The notes under the pieces: generated by a model
Databases searched by the model: none
Told to the model about the DNA's origin: nothing
What the model saw: only the letters and a program-made list of their open reading frames with translations
Position numbers and translations under genes: made by a program
In this document: one piece after another, positions 7,993 to 20,400 of the stretch
How the letters are laid out: each line of letters starts with the position of its first letter
Numbering within the stretch: the first letter of the stretch is position 1
Assembly: GCA_946404215.1 (NCBI GenBank)
Contig: CAMJCT010000011.1
Coordinates: forward strand, 1 to 47,267
Reading direction: 5' to 3'
Origin: an uncultured Clostridium sp.
GTDB taxonomy: Bacteria > Bacillota > Clostridia > TANB77 > CAG-508
DNA length: 47,267 nt

Positions 7993-9006
7993 TTATTTTG
8001 TAAATGCTTCAATCATTTTATCAACAGCTTTATTTTCAACAAATTTTTCTGCCTGTATTATTGTATATTCAAATAAAACTTCATCACTACTTCCATGAGC
8101 CTTTACTACAGGCTTTTTAACTCCCAAAAATAATGCTCCTCCATATGATTTATAATCCATTGCTTTTGATAATGACTTTATAGGCTTTCTAGCAATTAGA
8201 TAAGAAAGCTTAGCTCCTAAACTTTGTGTAAAACTCTCTTTTAATGTCCTTTTTACAAACTTTCCTAACCCTTCTGTAGTCTTTAAAAAAACATTACCTG
8301 TAAAACCATCTGTAACAATAGCATCTATTTTACCAGAAAAAGCATCTCTTCCCTCTACATTTCCTATAAAATTAATATCTAGCTCTTCTGCTCTTTCTTT
8401 TAGCAATTTATAACTTTCTTTAACTAATTCATTTCCTTTAGTTTCTTCAGTTCCTATATTTAGTAAACCTATTGCAGGCTTTTCTATTCCAAATGTATTT
8501 CTTAAATATATTGTAGACATTTGAGCAAATTGTAATAAATTAATAGGTTTACAATTTGTATTAGAACCAGAGTCAATTAATAACAACTGACTTTTATATG
8601 CTGGAAGTATTCCTGCAAGTGCTGGTCTATCTATTCCCTTAATTCTTCCTACAATTAGTGTTGCTCCAGTAAGTAACGCTCCAGAATTACCTGCCGAAAT
8701 AAAAACATCTCCTTCATCTTGTTTTAACATATTAAATCCAACAACCATTGAAGAATCCTTTTTGTGTCTTATGGCATCTGTTGGCTTATCTTCCATTTCT
8801 ATAGTTTCTGTTGCATTTACTATTTTCAATCTATCTGATATTTCTTCTATTTCTTTTCCATAAAACTCTTTAACTTTACTTCTAATTATTTCTTCTTTTC
8901 CTACTAATACAACTTCTGCCTTTACTTTATTTATAGCATTTATTGCACCCTTAATATTTGCATCTGGCGCATTATCTCCTCCCATAGCATCTAAAATTAT
9001 TTTCAT
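7993..9006 (-). CDS. plsX: Phosphate acyltransferase PlsX
   Basis: PlsX converts acyl-ACP to acyl-phosphate, the acyl donor for glycerol-3-phosphate acylation in membrane lipid synthesis. The N-terminus KIILDAMGGDNAP is the family signature. AISAGNSGALL-like (VFISAGNSGALL), GRIKGIDRPALA and IVTDGFTGNV blocks follow in the expected order, and the length (337 residues) is normal. I chose the ATG at 9006 because AGGA lies 12 bases upstream, whereas it touches the alternative ATG at 9018. Its partner acyl carrier protein gene lies directly downstream. Confidence 0.93.
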   Translation of the reverse strand: MKIILDAMGGDNAPDANIKGAINAINKVKAEVVLVGKEEIIRSKVKEFYGKEIEEISDRLKIVNATETIEMEDKPTDAIRHKKDSSMVVGFNMLKQDEGDVFISAGNSGALLTGATLIVGRIKGIDRPALAGILPAYKSQLLLIDSGSNTNCKPINLLQFAQMSTIYLRNTFGIEKPAIGLLNIGTEETKGNELVKESYKLLKERAEELDINFIGNVEGRDAFSGKIDAIVTDGFTGNVFLKTTEGLGKFVKRTLKESFTQSLGAKLSYLIARKPIKSLSKAMDYKSYGGALFLGVKKPVVKAHGSSDEVLFEYTIIQAEKFVENKAVDKMIEAFTK

Positions 9007-9172
9007 TATTTCTATCATTCCTTTCTAAGGCATAAAATAGTTTGCTTATTTAAAATTATTTCTAATATTACTATTTTAGTATTGTTTGTAAAAAAAAGCA
9101 AGTAAATTTCAAAATTTTAAGAAACAATAGTTTTTAAATAATAGTTTTTAGTTGCAGAATAGGTGAAAAAAA

Positions 9173-9206
9173 ATTGCCAAAAGGTACGTCCCCATGGCAA
9201 TTTTTT
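9173..9206 (-). terminator. Half REP-like palindrome serving as the tuf terminator
   Basis: On the minus strand TTGCCA...TGGCAA flanks GGGGACGTACC and is followed by seven T residues, nine bases after the tuf stop. It matches the first 34 bp of the 48-bp repeats at 30403-30450 and 31585-31632. It therefore looks like a repeat unit that now works as an intrinsic terminator for tuf. Confidence 0.65.
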
Positions 9207-9214
9207 TATTAAAC

Positions 9215-10417
9215 TTATGCTAATATATCAGCAACAACTCCAGAACCTACTGTTCTACCACCTTCACGAATAGCGAATCTTAATCCTTTTTCAATAGCGA
9301 TAGGTGTAATTAATTCTATTGTCATTGATACGTTATCTCCTGGCATAACCATTTCTGTTCCAGCTGCTAATTCAATAACACCTGTAACGTCTGTTGTTCT
9401 GAAATAGAATTGTGGTCTATATCCATTGAAGAATGGTGTATGTCTTCCACCTTCTTCTTTAGTTAATACATAAACTTCTGAAGTGAATTTTGTATGTGGA
9501 TTTATTGTTCCTGGTTTTGCAAGAACTTGACCTCTTTCTATGTCTTTTCTATCAATTCCTCTTAATAATGTTCCGATATTATCTCCAGCTTCAGCTTGAT
9601 CTAATAATTTTCTGAACATTTCAACACCTGTAACAACTGTTTTTCTTCTTTCTGTTGTTAAACCAATGATTTCAACTTCGTCAGATACTTTTACAATACC
9701 TCTCTCTACTCTACCTGTTGCAACTGTTCCACGTCCTGTAATTGTGAATACGTCTTCAACTGGCATTAAGAATGGTTGGTCTACTGGTCTTTCTGGTGTT
9801 GGGATGTAGCTATCAACAGCTTCCATTAATTCTTTCATAGGTGCATATACAGCATCATTAGGATCTGTAGATGTACTTTCTAATACTTTTAATGAAGAAC
9901 CTTTTATAATTGGAATTTCGTCTCCTGGGAAATCATATTCAGATAATAAATCTCTTACTTCCATTTCAACTAATTCTAATAATTCTGGATCATCAACCAT
10001 ATCACATTTATTTAAGTAAACAACGATGTATTTAACACCAACTTGTCTTGCAAGTAAGATGTGTTCTCTTGTTTGTGGCATTGGTCCATCAGCTGCAGAT
10101 ACAACTAATATTGCACCATCCATTTGAGCAGCACCTGTAATCATGTTTTTAACATAGTCAGCGTGTCCTGGACAGTCAACGTGAGCATAGTGTCTGTTGT
10201 CTGTTTCGTATTCAACGTGAGCTGTGTTAATTGTGATTCCTCTTGCTTTTTCTTCTGGAGCACCGTCTATTTGATCGTATGCTTCATATTGAGCTTTTCC
10301 TAATAATGATAAATATTTAGTAATAGCTGCTGTTGTTGTTGTTTTTCCGTGGTCTACGTGACCAATTGTACCAATGTTAACATGTGGCTTATTTCTTTCG
10401 AATTTTGCTTTTGCCAT
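9215..10417 (-). CDS. tuf: Elongation factor Tu
   Basis: EF-Tu delivers aminoacyl-tRNA to the ribosome as a GTP complex. The 400-residue product has the G1 motif GHVDHGKT (residues 19-26), the switch I block [15 protein letters not shown]3 DCPGHADY, G4 NKCDMVD, and the domain II-III blocks [13 protein letters not shown] and [21 protein letters not shown]. It starts with [20 protein letters not shown] behind AAGGAGG. It is the last gene of the str cluster but has its own promoter (10636-10664) and a repeat-derived terminator. Confidence 0.98.
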   Translation of the reverse strand: MAKAKFERNKPHVNIGTIGHVDHGKTTTTAAITKYLSLLGKAQYEAYDQIDGAPEEKARGITINTAHVEYETDNRHYAHVDCPGHADYVKNMITGAAQMDGAILVVSAADGPMPQTREHILLARQVGVKYIVVYLNKCDMVDDPELLELVEMEVRDLLSEYDFPGDEIPIIKGSSLKVLESTSTDPNDAVYAPMKELMEAVDSYIPTPERPVDQPFLMPVEDVFTITGRGTVATGRVERGIVKVSDEVEIIGLTTERRKTVVTGVEMFRKLLDQAEAGDNIGTLLRGIDRKDIERGQVLAKPGTINPHTKFTSEVYVLTKEEGGRHTPFFNGYRPQFYFRTTDVTGVIELAAGTEMVMPGDNVSMTIELITPIAIEKGLRFAIREGGRTVGSGVVADILA

Positions 10418-10635
10418 TTTTATTTTTCCTCCTTTTTAATTTAAATTGATAACTTCGTATTGCTGTGTCAAACTTCGTTCGCAACTCCTCTCCGTACATA
10501 AGTAACGCCTTGTCGTTTCTCACTTGTTTTCCTTGCACTACTCGTTCTAAATTTAAATTATTTTATTATTTTGGTGATTTTAGTTCACCACTCTAATTTA
10601 TTTTTAAATTTAATAACTTATTAAAAATCACTTGT
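10418..10635 (-). promoter_or_regulatory. Long tuf 5' leader
   Basis: About 210 bases separate the tuf promoter from the start codon. The inner part (10441-10555) is markedly less AT-rich than its surroundings and contains no frame I recognise. It looks like an inserted or structured segment: it is bounded by near-identical AT strings (AATTTAAATT on each side, at about 10437-10447 and 10549-10560). A small GGTGA/TCACC hairpin lies at about 10572-10590. I cannot assign a riboswitch class. Confidence 0.35.
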
Positions 10636-10664
10636 ATTTTACACTATTTATTCAAAAAAAGCAA
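10636..10664 (-). promoter_or_regulatory. tuf promoter
   Basis: On the minus strand TTGCTT (10664-10659), 17-bp spacer ending in TG, TAAAAT (10641-10636). It would let tuf be expressed independently of fusA. Confidence 0.5.
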
Positions 10665-10712
10665 GTATTTTATTACCTATTTTTACTAAATAATAGCATT
10701 AGAAATTAAATT

Positions 10713-12791
10713 TTACTCTTTCTTTCTAGAAGCAACTATAGTCTCAAAAACTGATTTTGGAACTTCTTCATAGTGAGATGGTTCCATTGAGTATGAACCT
10801 CTACCTTGTGTTTTTGATCTTAGGTCTGTAGCATAACCAAACATTTCTGATAATGGTATAAATGCTCTTATTTCTTGCATTCCGTCGTTTGCTTCCATTC
10901 CTTCCATTCTTCCACGTCTAGAGTTTACATCTCCTATAACATCTCCCATGTATTCTTCTGGAACTGTTATTTCAACTTTCATTATTGGCTCTAATATAAC
11001 AGCTTTAGCTTGTTTACAACCTTCCTTGAAAGCCATAGAAGCAGCAATTTTGAATGCCATTTCTGAAGAGTCAACTTCATGGTAAGATCCATCTACTAAT
11101 GTAGCTTTGAAATCTATAACTGGGTAACCAGCAAGAATTCCGCTTTCAGCAGCTTCTCTCATTCCTTGTTCAATTGGTTTAATATATTCTTTAGGAACTG
11201 CTCCTCCTACTATTTTACTTTCGAATTCAATTCCTTTACCTGGTTCTAATGGTTCCATTTCAAACCAAACATCACCATATTGACCTTTACCACCAGATTG
11301 ACGAATAAATTTACCTTGAACTTTAACTTTATTTCTAATTGTTTCTTTGTAAGCAACTTGTGGTTTACCTACATTACATTCAACTTTAAATTCTCTTTTT
11401 AATCTATCTACTATGATATCTAGGTGTAATTCACCCATACCAGCGATAATTGTTTGTCCTGTTTCTTGGTTTGTATATGCTTTAAAAGTTGGATCTTCTT
11501 CAGCAAGTTTTGTTAAAGCTATTCCCATTTTTTCTTGAGCTGCTTTATCTTTAGGCTCAATAGCTATATCTATAACTGGCTCAGGGAATTCCATAGATTC
11601 TAGGATTATTGGATGATCTGGATCACATAAAGTATTTCCAGTTGTAACTTCTTTTAATCCTACTGCTGCAGCAATATCTCCAGCATACACTTTGTCTATA
11701 TCCTCTCTGTGATTTGAATGCATTTGAAGAATTCTTCCAATTCTTTCTTTTTTATCTTTACTAGAGTTTAAAACTGTTGAACCAGACTCTAAAACTCCAG
11801 AATATACTCTAAAGAAACATAACTTTCCAACAAATGGGTCTGTTGCAATTTTAAATGCTAATGCTGCAAATGGTTCTGAATCAGATGTTTTTGCTTCTGT
11901 TTCTACTCCATCTAATGTTTCACCTTTAATATGTGGTATATCTAATGGTGATGGCATGTAATCAACAATTGCATTTAATAATTCTTGAACACCTTTGTTT
12001 TTATAAGAAGAACCACATACTACAGGAACTATTTTATTTGCTATAGTACCTGCACGTAATCCCTTTTTGATTTCTTCTTCAGTTAATTCTTCACCTTCTA
12101 GGTATTTCATCATTAACTCTTCATCTTGTTCAGCAACTGATTCTACCATTTTATCATGATATTCTTGTGCTAAATCTTTCATATCTTCTGGGATATCTGT
12201 TTCTTCTATTTCTTTTCCTAAATCATCTTTGTGGATAAAAGCTCTCATTTTAATTAAATCAACTATTCCTAAAAATTGATCTTCTGCTCCAATTGGTAAT
12301 TGAATTGGAACTGCATTTGCTTTTAATCTATTTTTTAACTGATCAACGCAAAGCATAAAGTTAGCTCCAGTAATATCCATTTTATTTACATATACCATTC
12401 TTGGTACTTGATATTTATCAGCTTGTCTCCAAACTGTTTCTGTTTGTGGTTGAACTCCACCTTTTGCAGCTAAAACTGTAACTGCACCATCAAGAACTCT
12501 TAAAGATCTTTGTACTTCTACTGTAAAGTCAACGTGTCCTGGAGTATCTATAATATTGATTCTGTTGTTATTCCAAAAACATGTTGTTGCAGCAGATGTA
12601 ATTGTAATACCTCTTTCTTGTTCTTGTTCCATCCAGTCCATTGTAGCAGCACCTTCGTGAACTTCTCCTATTTTATGAGTTTTTCCTGTATAAAATAAAA
12701 TTCTTTCTGTAGTTGTTGTTTTTCCGGCATCTATATGTGCCATAATTCCTATATTTCTAGTTCTTTCCAAAGGATAAGCTCTTCCTGCCAT
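10713..12791 (-). CDS. fusA: Elongation factor G
   Basis: EF-G is the GTPase that drives ribosomal translocation and recycling. The 692-residue product is the normal family length. It has G1 [15 protein letters not shown], switch [16 protein letters not shown]3 [10 protein letters not shown] and G4 VNKMDITG, then domain II-V blocks such as [18 protein letters not shown] and RGRMEGME. The ATG at 12791 ([15 protein letters not shown]) follows AAGGGAGG at good spacing; the frame extends 12 codons upstream without a ribosome binding site. It lies between rpsG and tuf in the str cluster. Confidence 0.97.
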   Translation of the reverse strand: MAGRAYPLERTRNIGIMAHIDAGKTTTTERILFYTGKTHKIGEVHEGAATMDWMEQEQERGITITSAATTCFWNNNRINIIDTPGHVDFTVEVQRSLRVLDGAVTVLAAKGGVQPQTETVWRQADKYQVPRMVYVNKMDITGANFMLCVDQLKNRLKANAVPIQLPIGAEDQFLGIVDLIKMRAFIHKDDLGKEIEETDIPEDMKDLAQEYHDKMVESVAEQDEELMMKYLEGEELTEEEIKKGLRAGTIANKIVPVVCGSSYKNKGVQELLNAIVDYMPSPLDIPHIKGETLDGVETEAKTSDSEPFAALAFKIATDPFVGKLCFFRVYSGVLESGSTVLNSSKDKKERIGRILQMHSNHREDIDKVYAGDIAAAVGLKEVTTGNTLCDPDHPIILESMEFPEPVIDIAIEPKDKAAQEKMGIALTKLAEEDPTFKAYTNQETGQTIIAGMGELHLDIIVDRLKREFKVECNVGKPQVAYKETIRNKVKVQGKFIRQSGGKGQYGDVWFEMEPLEPGKGIEFESKIVGGAVPKEYIKPIEQGMREAAESGILAGYPVIDFKATLVDGSYHEVDSSEMAFKIAASMAFKEGCKQAKAVILEPIMKVEITVPEEYMGDVIGDVNSRRGRMEGMEANDGMQEIRAFIPLSEMFGYATDLRSKTQGRGSYSMEPSHYEEVPKSVFETIVASRKKE

Positions 12792-12920
12792 ATATTCCTC
12801 CCTTCTCGCTGTAACGATAATCATCATTTTTCAAATAATAATTCTCCTTCCAGCACTTTCTTTATTATTTTCATTTGATTTTAATTTTACATTTTTTACT
12901 TTTTCAAATTTGAAATTTAG

Positions 12921-13572
<652 letters not shown>

Positions 13573-13797
13573 CTACTGTGCGACTATATTTTTTAAAATT
13601 TTGATACTTTAAAAAAGTATCCAGGTACTCTCAAAAAGTTTTTAACTTTTTGCGCATAGCGCTTATATATCTATTCTAAATTTAAGTACCTTAAATATTA
13701 GTTAGCCTACAAGCACTATCTTAAATATTTCGTTGCTATTCTCCCAAATTTTAATTATTTAGAACAAAGCAAAAATGGTATATTGCTATGAAAGCTG

Positions 13798-13844
13798 GTA
13801 AAAATCCTTGAAATAATACACTTGTATATTGAAAAGATTTTTAC
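13798..13844. repeat. Hairpin in the rpsL-rpsG spacer
   Basis: GTAAAAATC at 13798-13806 pairs with GATTTTTAC at 13836-13844, and the interior continues imperfectly (GTATATTG against AATAATAC). The 355-bp spacer 13531-13885 holds this and smaller hairpins (CAAAAAGT/ACTTTTTG near 13635-13656, GCGC-ATA-GCGC near 13654-13664) but no gene that I can see. rpsL and rpsG are usually only tens of bases apart, so the structured gap is unusual. Confidence 0.5.
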
Positions 13845-13885
13845 TATGCTTGACAACGCAAAATGCCGTTTTTTATTTGTTTCGA

Positions 13886-14299
13886 TTATTTTTTTGGTTT
13901 CTTAGCTCCATACTTAGAACGCGCTTGCATTCTATCTTTAACACCTGCTGTATCTAATGTTCCTCTGATGATATGGTATCTAACACCTGGAAGGTCTTTT
14001 ACCCTACCACCTCTTATTAATACAACACTGTGTTCTTGTAAGTTATGTCCTATACCTGGGATATAAGATGTAACTTCATAACCATTAGAAAGTCTAACTC
14101 TGGCTACTTTTCTCAAAGCTGAGTTTGGCTTTTTAGGGGTAACTGTTTTTACTACTGTACAAACACCTCTTTTTTGTGGAGCTCTATTATTTGTTAATGT
14201 TTTATTTTTAGAATTCCATCCATGTTGAAGAGCTGGTGCAGTTGATTTTGTTACGCCTGTTTTTCTTCCTTTTCTAACTAATTGATTAATTGTTGGCAC
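13886..14299 (-). CDS. rpsL: Ribosomal protein S12 (uS12)
   Basis: S12 sits at the decoding centre and controls translational accuracy. The 137-residue product has [32 protein letters not shown] and the [19 protein letters not shown] loop. The lysine at the classic streptomycin position (TPKKPNSA) is present, the sensitive form. The start codon is GTG behind ATAGGAGGTG. The promoter at 14376-14404 and a leader hairpin (14325-14375) precede it, marking the start of the str operon. Confidence 0.97.
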   Translation of the reverse strand: MPTINQLVRKGRKTGVTKSTAPALQHGWNSKNKTLTNNRAPQKRGVCTVVKTVTPKKPNSALRKVARVRLSNGYEVTSYIPGIGHNLQEHSVVLIRGGRVKDLPGVRYHIIRGTLDTAGVKDRMQARSKYGAKKPKK

Positions 14300-14324
14300 T
14301 TAAATTTCACCTCCTATAAATTTA

Positions 14325-14375
14325 ATATACCGTTACGGAAATGCACATTACATGCAATTTACTATAACGGTATAT
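14325..14375 (-). promoter_or_regulatory. Leader hairpin of the str operon
   Basis: ATATACCGTTA (14325-14335) and TAACGGTATAT (14365-14375) are perfect 11-bp inverted repeats located exactly at the predicted start of the rpsL transcript. The 5' end of the mRNA would be sequestered in a stem about 15 bases before the ribosome binding site. This may stabilise the mRNA or serve as a binding site for S12, S7 or another regulator; the sequence does not decide. Confidence 0.5.
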
Positions 14376-14404
14376 ATTTTATCATGTATACATAGATAAG
14401 TCAA
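14376..14404 (-). promoter_or_regulatory. str operon promoter
   Basis: On the minus strand TTGACT (14404-14399), 17-bp spacer, TAAAAT (14381-14376). The -35 box overlaps the outer base of the terminator of the preceding gene (14402-14437), so termination and initiation sit back to back. Confidence 0.7.
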
Positions 14405-14437
14405 GAAAAACTTGGAATAAATTCCAAGTTTTTCTTG
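14402..14437. terminator. Terminator of the coiled-coil gene
   Basis: CAAGAAAAACTTGGAA (14402-14417), loop TAAA, TTCCAAGTTTTTCTTG (14422-14437): a perfect 16-bp stem. It lies six bases after the stop codon of the 14444-15718 gene. Confidence 0.8.
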
Positions 14438-14443
14438 TGATTG

Positions 14444-15718
14444 TTACTCTCTACCTCTTCCCATTTTTTTATCAAATTGTTCTTTAGTCTCCTTTAATTT
14501 CTGTTCTTGGCTTTTCCCCATGTTTTCTTCTTCTCTCTTCTTTGCTTCTTCCTTCATTTTATTTAATTTCTTTCTTCCCTCATCATCAATGCGTTCTCCT
14601 TTTTTAGCTACCTTCATTAGTTCTTCATAATCAAATTTCAAACTATCTTTAAAAGTATCCTTTTGTTCTTTTTTAGTATCTGCTATTTGCTCTGCTTCAG
14701 GATTTGGAGACACTTTTTTAGTATCTGTTGTTTGTTCTGCTTCAGGATTTGGAGACATTTTTTTCAAATCTCTTCGTTTCTTAGATTCTACCATCTTTTT
14801 CCCTAATTTAGAATTTCTAATGAATCTTGGCAAAAACTTAGACAATCTAGGAAATGCCTTTTTAAATTCATCTGTTTCAACAGGCATCTTTTTACTATTA
14901 GACTCTGCAAAAACTATATTTTCTTCATCGGTTTTTGGTTTATTATTATTTTCTGTAGCTTCCCCTTTAAGCTCTTTGTCAGTTGTAGTCTCGCCCTCTT
15001 TTTCAGATTCTTTTATATTTTCATTTTTTGAAGATATAAGCCTTTTGTCTTTCCATTGTTTTGTTAATTTTTCTCTTATGAATTCAGAATCTAAATCAAA
15101 TCCTTCCATAAGTTTCCCTGCAACAAAATTACACTTGCTTATTTTCGAACTGATTTCAAATCTCTTCGCTTGAACTTTATCTATGGACAAATCACCTTTA
15201 AACATTTTTGAAAGTTTTCCATGTTCTTTGTGCGCATCTTTATTTTTGCTAAAAGCTTCTTGATTTTTGATAAAATCTTCTTGATTAGAATTAACTTTAG
15301 CATCAATATCTTTGTATTCCTCGTTTAATTTTTGTTTTTCACTTTCTAACTGTTTTCTTTTTTCTTCCCCAAGATTAGAATTTTCTAGCGCTCTATTAAT
15401 CTCTTTTCTCCTATTAACTATTTCTGATTTTCTTTTAGAAAACTCATCCAATTCATTGTCTAACTTATTTCTAGCGTTAGAAATCTTCTCTTTTTCTTTT
15501 TCATCTTTTTCATATTCTTTCAGTTCTTTTAAACTTTCTAATAGTTTTTCTTTATATTCTAATAAATTTTTTACTTTGGGTAAGTTTTCCTTAACTTTAC
15601 TAATCTTTTTGAATTCTTCATATTCTTCCCTGTTAATTTTTTTCTCCTCGACTTTTTTCTTTAGTTCTTCATATTTCTCATAATCAAAATTTTCATATGC
15701 TTCTTCCCAATTTTTCAT
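14444..15718 (-). CDS. Lys/Glu-rich coiled-coil protein of unknown function
   Basis: I do not recognise this 424-residue protein. It has no signal peptide or membrane helix. Residues 1-170 are almost pure heptad-rich coiled coil (YEELKKKVEEKKINREEYEE...). A short less-charged block at about 195-220 (CNFVAGKLMEGFDLDSEF) may be a small globular unit. Then comes a disordered Glu/Thr/Asn stretch. The two copies of a 16-residue repeat, KMSPNPEAEQTTDTKK and KVSPNPEAEQIADTKK (about 325-350), are followed by a second charged helical region ending MGRGRE. It is monocistronic, with its own terminator. The charged C-terminal tail resembles that of the kinase-like protein at 21912-23324, perhaps only by composition. 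Confidence 0.7.
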   Translation of the reverse strand: MKNWEEAYENFDYEKYEELKKKVEEKKINREEYEEFKKISKVKENLPKVKNLLEYKEKLLESLKELKEYEKDEKEKEKISNARNKLDNELDEFSKRKSEIVNRRKEINRALENSNLGEEKRKQLESEKQKLNEEYKDIDAKVNSNQEDFIKNQEAFSKNKDAHKEHGKLSKMFKGDLSIDKVQAKRFEISSKISKCNFVAGKLMEGFDLDSEFIREKLTKQWKDKRLISSKNENIKESEKEGETTTDKELKGEATENNNKPKTDEENIVFAESNSKKMPVETDEFKKAFPRLSKFLPRFIRNSKLGKKMVESKKRRDLKKMSPNPEAEQTTDTKKVSPNPEAEQIADTKKEQKDTFKDSLKFDYEELMKVAKKGERIDDEGRKKLNKMKEEAKKREEENMGKSQEQKLKETKEQFDKKMGRGRE

Positions 15719-15858
15719 AAATATACCTCCAATATATTTTTAAAAATACCCCTAATTAGTATTATACAACAAATATTCAGATTTTTCAATCTTTTTATGT
15801 TAATTTATGTTATTTGATGAAAAACTTGTTATAATTCACAACCGATTGTAACTAATTT

Positions 15859-17259
15859 CTAACATTTTAATTTGTCCAAACTCCTCCTTGCCAAAATCTC
15901 ATACCTTCGTTTTTTATCTTTAATCCTTTCCCCTTCAAGCTCTGGCAATATACCAAAATTTGCATTCATTGGTTGAAATTTAGAATTTGGTGTTGAAATA
16001 TATTTAGCAAGTGCTCCTATTATTGTAAATTCAGAAAAGATGACATTTTTATTTTTAGTTTTAGAGCCTTCAAATTCTACTTTATTTATTCTTTTAAACT
16101 GATATACTGCATTTAACGCCGCAACCATTCCAGAACTTATAGATTCAACATAACCTTCAACTCCAGTTATTTGTCCTGCAAAAAATACATTATTATTTTT
16201 TCTTAGACAATATGTTTCATCTAATAAAACACTCGAGTTAATATATGTATTTCTATGCATAACACCATATTTAACAAATTCAGCATTTTCTAAACCTGGA
16301 ATTAAACTAAACACTCTCTTTTGTTCTCCAAATTTTAGATTAGTCTGAAAACCAACTATGTTATACAATTGTGCTTGTTTATCATCTTGTCTTAATTGAA
16401 CTACTGCATATGGTCTTTTAGCTGTTCGTGGGTCATCAAACCCTACTGGCTTTAATGGTCCAAATCTTAATGTATTTACTCCTCTTTTGGCCATTACTTC
16501 AAGTGGCATACATCCTTCGAAGATTTCTCTTTTCTCAAATTCATGTAAAGTAACAACTTCTGCATTTACTAATTCATTACAAAACTTCTCATATTCTTCT
16601 TTATTCATAGGCAAATTAATATAATCTTTTTGTTCTAAACCTTGCCTTTTTCTCCACTCTTCCTCTGTCTCATCTTTCTTTTTTTCTTGGCTATATCTAT
16701 CTCCATAAAAAGCAATATCAAAATTTATACTATCTTTAGAAATAATTGGAGCTGCAGCATCGTAAAAATAAAGTTTATCTTCTCCTGTTATTTCTTGAAT
16801 TTGCTTAGCTAAACTTTCTGATGTTAATGGTCCTGTTGCAATAATAACAATACCTTCTTCTGAAATTTTTGAAATATCTGTTACTTCTTCATGTATAATT
16901 TCTATTAAAGGATTTTTTTCTATTTCTTCAGTAACTTTTTTAGAAAACCAATCTCTATCAACTGCTAAAGCCTGTCCAGCTGGCACACTTGTTTCATCTG
17001 CAATTTTTATTAGCAAAGAATCCAACCTTCTTAATTCTTCCTTCAAAAGCCCACAAGCATTTGTTAATAAATTAGATTTAAAAGAGTTGCTGCAAACAAT
17101 TTCAGCTAAATTTTCACTGCTATGTGCTGGTGAAAACTTAACAGGTTTCATTTCATATAATTTTACCTTTACTCCCCTTTTAGCAATTTGGTAAGCCGCT
17201 TCACAGCCTGCTAAACCTCCTCCTATTACTGTTATATAATCTTTCACTTTTACTTTCAT
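15859..17259 (-). CDS. trmFO: tRNA (uracil-5-)-methyltransferase TrmFO
   Basis: TrmFO is the folate- and FAD-dependent enzyme that makes ribothymidine at position 54 of tRNA in many Firmicutes. The N-terminus has the FAD-binding [17 protein letters not shown] motif and the family block [19 protein letters not shown]. The nucleophile cysteines expected in this family are represented by C56 in that block and a cysteine in [18 protein letters not shown]-like ending blocks ([13 protein letters not shown]) follow. The length of 466 residues is slightly above the usual 435-450. A promoter lies at 17372-17400. The ATG directly abuts GAAGGG, and an in-frame GTG four codons later is an alternative start. 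Confidence 0.95.
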   Translation of the reverse strand: MKVKVKDYITVIGGGLAGCEAAYQIAKRGVKVKLYEMKPVKFSPAHSSENLAEIVCSNSFKSNLLTNACGLLKEELRRLDSLLIKIADETSVPAGQALAVDRDWFSKKVTEEIEKNPLIEIIHEEVTDISKISEEGIVIIATGPLTSESLAKQIQEITGEDKLYFYDAAAPIISKDSINFDIAFYGDRYSQEKKKDETEEEWRKRQGLEQKDYINLPMNKEEYEKFCNELVNAEVVTLHEFEKREIFEGCMPLEVMAKRGVNTLRFGPLKPVGFDDPRTAKRPYAVVQLRQDDKQAQLYNIVGFQTNLKFGEQKRVFSLIPGLENAEFVKYGVMHRNTYINSSVLLDETYCLRKNNNVFFAGQITGVEGYVESISSGMVAALNAVYQFKRINKVEFEGSKTKNKNVIFSEFTIIGALAKYISTPNSKFQPMNANFGILPELEGERIKDKKRRYEILARRSLDKLKC

Positions 17260-17334
17260 CCCTTCTTAAATTATCCAATTTTTTGGGCTCAGTACATTTG
17301 CTAGGTAGATGTGAGTTTTCTCAAAATATCTGGC

Positions 17335-17400
17335 AAAACCACGTTTGTGGATTTGTCACTTTCCTATATTTATTATACTTTAAATATTAAACATACTCAA
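17335..17400 (-). promoter_or_regulatory. trmFO promoter and structured leader start
   Basis: TTGAGT (17400-17395), 17-bp spacer, TATAAT (17377-17372) on the minus strand. The leader begins with CCACAAACGTGGTTTTGCCA, a hairpin-forming string nearly identical to that in the small plus-strand RNA at 241-312 (one extra T). The sharing is either an RNA motif or a dispersed small repeat. Confidence 0.6.
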
Positions 17401-17406
17401 TTAATA

Positions 17407-20400
17407 CTAACTAAACAAATTCATTATTTCCTCTTTAGACAACCTATTTACAAAAGAAGTCTTAGTACTTAGCATATTATCTGCCAAATCTGCCTTCTTT
17501 TGCTGCAAATCATATATTTTTTCCTCTATAGAATTTTTAGTAATAAGTTTATACACCTGCACATTATTTTTTTGTCCTATTCTATATGCTCTATCAGTTG
17601 CTTGATTTTCTGCTCCTAAATTCCACCAAGGGTCATAATGTATAACCATATCTGCTCCAGTTAAATTTAGTCCAGTTCCTCCTGCTTTTAAAGAAATCAA
17701 AAACACCTTTATATCTGAATTTTCATTAAATTCATCTACCAATTTAATTCTTTCATCAACCTTCGTACTTCCAGTCAATTTAAAATACTTTATATTTTTT
17801 TCTTTTAACTTAGGTTCAATCAATTCAAACATTGATGTATATCCTGAAAACAATAAAATTTTGTGACCTGAATTTACCGCTTCCTCTAAAATTTCTACAC
17901 ATTGTTCCAATTTACTGCTTTCATCCTTATATCCATCTATAAATAAACCTGGATGACAACAAATTTGTCTTAATCTTGTAAGAGCTGCAAGTATTTGAAT
18001 TTGACTTCTTTCATATCCATTAAACTCTATTTCATCTGCTAGCTCTTGTTTTGCTTGTGCCAAATAATTTAAATAGATTTTTCTTTGTTCTTCTCCCATT
18101 TCGTTATTTAAAACCGTTATAGTTTTATCTGGTAATTCAGTTAATACCTCTGTTTTCTTTCTCCTTAAGACAAATGGTTCAATAAGCATCTTCAACTTTC
18201 TCATAGTAGCTTCATCATTATCTTTAACTATTGGAATTTCATACAAATTTTTAAATTTTCTATAGCTAAATAAATACCCTGGCATAATAAAATCAAATAT
18301 TGACCATAATTCAGCTAAAGAATTTTCTATTGGAGTTCCTGTTAAAGCATATCTTGTATCTGCCTTAATCTGCTTAATAGCCTTAGCGTTTTGTGTGTTA
18401 CTATTTTTCAAATACTGAGCCTCATCTGCTACAATATATCTAAATTGATAGTTTTTAACCTTGTACAACTCTATATCTCTTTTTAGCAAATCATAAGATG
18501 TAATAACTAAATCATAATCATCAATTTCTTCTATTTGCCTTTTTCTTTCTTCTAACGTTCCTCTTATAACCAATGTCTTTAGTTCTTCTGTAAATTTATT
18601 TACCTCATTTTGCCAGTTTAACGTAAGAGAACTTGGTGAAACAACCATACTAGCCCTTTTTTTAGTTTCATTGTTTCTTTTCGTTAATACCGCTTCTTCG
18701 TCACTTATTTTTGCATTTTCTTTATCTATATTTTTTTGATTCTGAACATAATCTACTATAACAGATAACATCTGAACAGTTTTCCCAAGTCCCATATCAT
18801 CTGCTAAAATTCCACCAAACCTATATTTATCTAAAATCTTTAGCCATTTAAATCCTGTTTTCTGGTAATACCTAAGCACTGAATTTAAATTTTGCGGAAC
18901 TACTATGTCTTCTTCCAATTTATCTTTATCTAAATTATTTACAATATCTTTGTATTCCGAATTTTTTAATATCTCCGTACTTTTAATTCCCTTTAAGAGC
19001 TGATTTAAATATAAACTTCTGTGAACTGGCAAACTTACTTCTCCTTTTTCAAGTTCCTTATAGTCTATATCCATACCAGTTACTAACTTATCTAAAAAAT
19101 CAATCTCTTTATTATCTTCCAAATTGATAAAACTTCCGTCTTTTAAACGATGATATTTTTTCTTTAATGAATATTTTTTCATTACTTCTTGTAATTCTTT
19201 AAAATCTATATCTGAGTTTTTCAAATCTATTGTAAGTAAATTATTTTCCACCTTAATACCTAAGGTTCCTATTTTTGGCTGCTTTATCTGCTTTATTTTG
19301 AATTTTTCTGTAACTAAAACTTCAAATTTCTGCATATAATAATTTATATCTTGAGTTAAAAAATCATAAATCGCTTCATCTTTTGGAAGTATAAATCTAA
19401 AATTTTTTGTATCCAACATAAATCCTGTTTTTCTAAATACATTTAAAGCTTTTGTTTCTTTAATTATATTACGTGGGAACTTTAACTCAATCTTTTCATT
19501 TAAAGGATTAAATTCATTTTCATCATAACAAAATTTTACATCTGCAATTAAAAAATCGTTTTCATCAAAATCCAGATAAGTCTTAACTACCAAATTCCTA
19601 GGTTTGTACTTTTCTATCTCTTCTTCTAATAAACCTTCAATAACAATTGCATCTTTAACTTTTGGAAGTATTATAGAAAACAACTCAGAAAGTTCTTCTT
19701 TTCCTAAAATTACTTCAGTCATATAATTTTGTCTAAATAAATCCAAAAGCTTTAAATTTGTATTTTCAAACTGTTTAGTACATCTAAATAATTTATTTTT
19801 TTCCAATACATATCTATAATTTTTACCCTTAATTATAGTTACATTAAAAATGTCTATATTAGGTATTATAGTATACTGCTCTTCATTTAATCTCTTTAAC
19901 TTAAATTCTATTTTAGGATTATCCTCCACAAATTCTATTTTTTCACTATTATAATCTTTTTGAAAGTCTATGCTATTTCCTTTTAATATGTCAAAAATCT
20001 CATCTATACCACTATTTCCTAAAATAATACTCGTTTCACTTAATGCTTTTCCATAATATCTATAGTTGCTGTTTGAATTTGAATTTGCATATTTTATTAT
20101 TTCTGCATATCTCAAAACAAAATCCAATAGAGGTTTACTGTTTTCTTCAAACATTTCTTTTTTATGAACAAACTTAAGATTTTCCCCATATTTATAAAAA
20201 TCTTTATTCAACATCCTAGTATAAAATTCAGATAAATCCTTTAATTTATACATTTTTTTATCGCCAATTTTAAATTCTACTTTCATATCTCCTGAAAACT
20301 TATCATATAAAATTTTAGGTTCTAATTTTATTTTCCCTATTTTTTTTAAGTTTCTTTCTTTATCATTGACTTCTAAATGATATAACTCTTCATTATAAAA

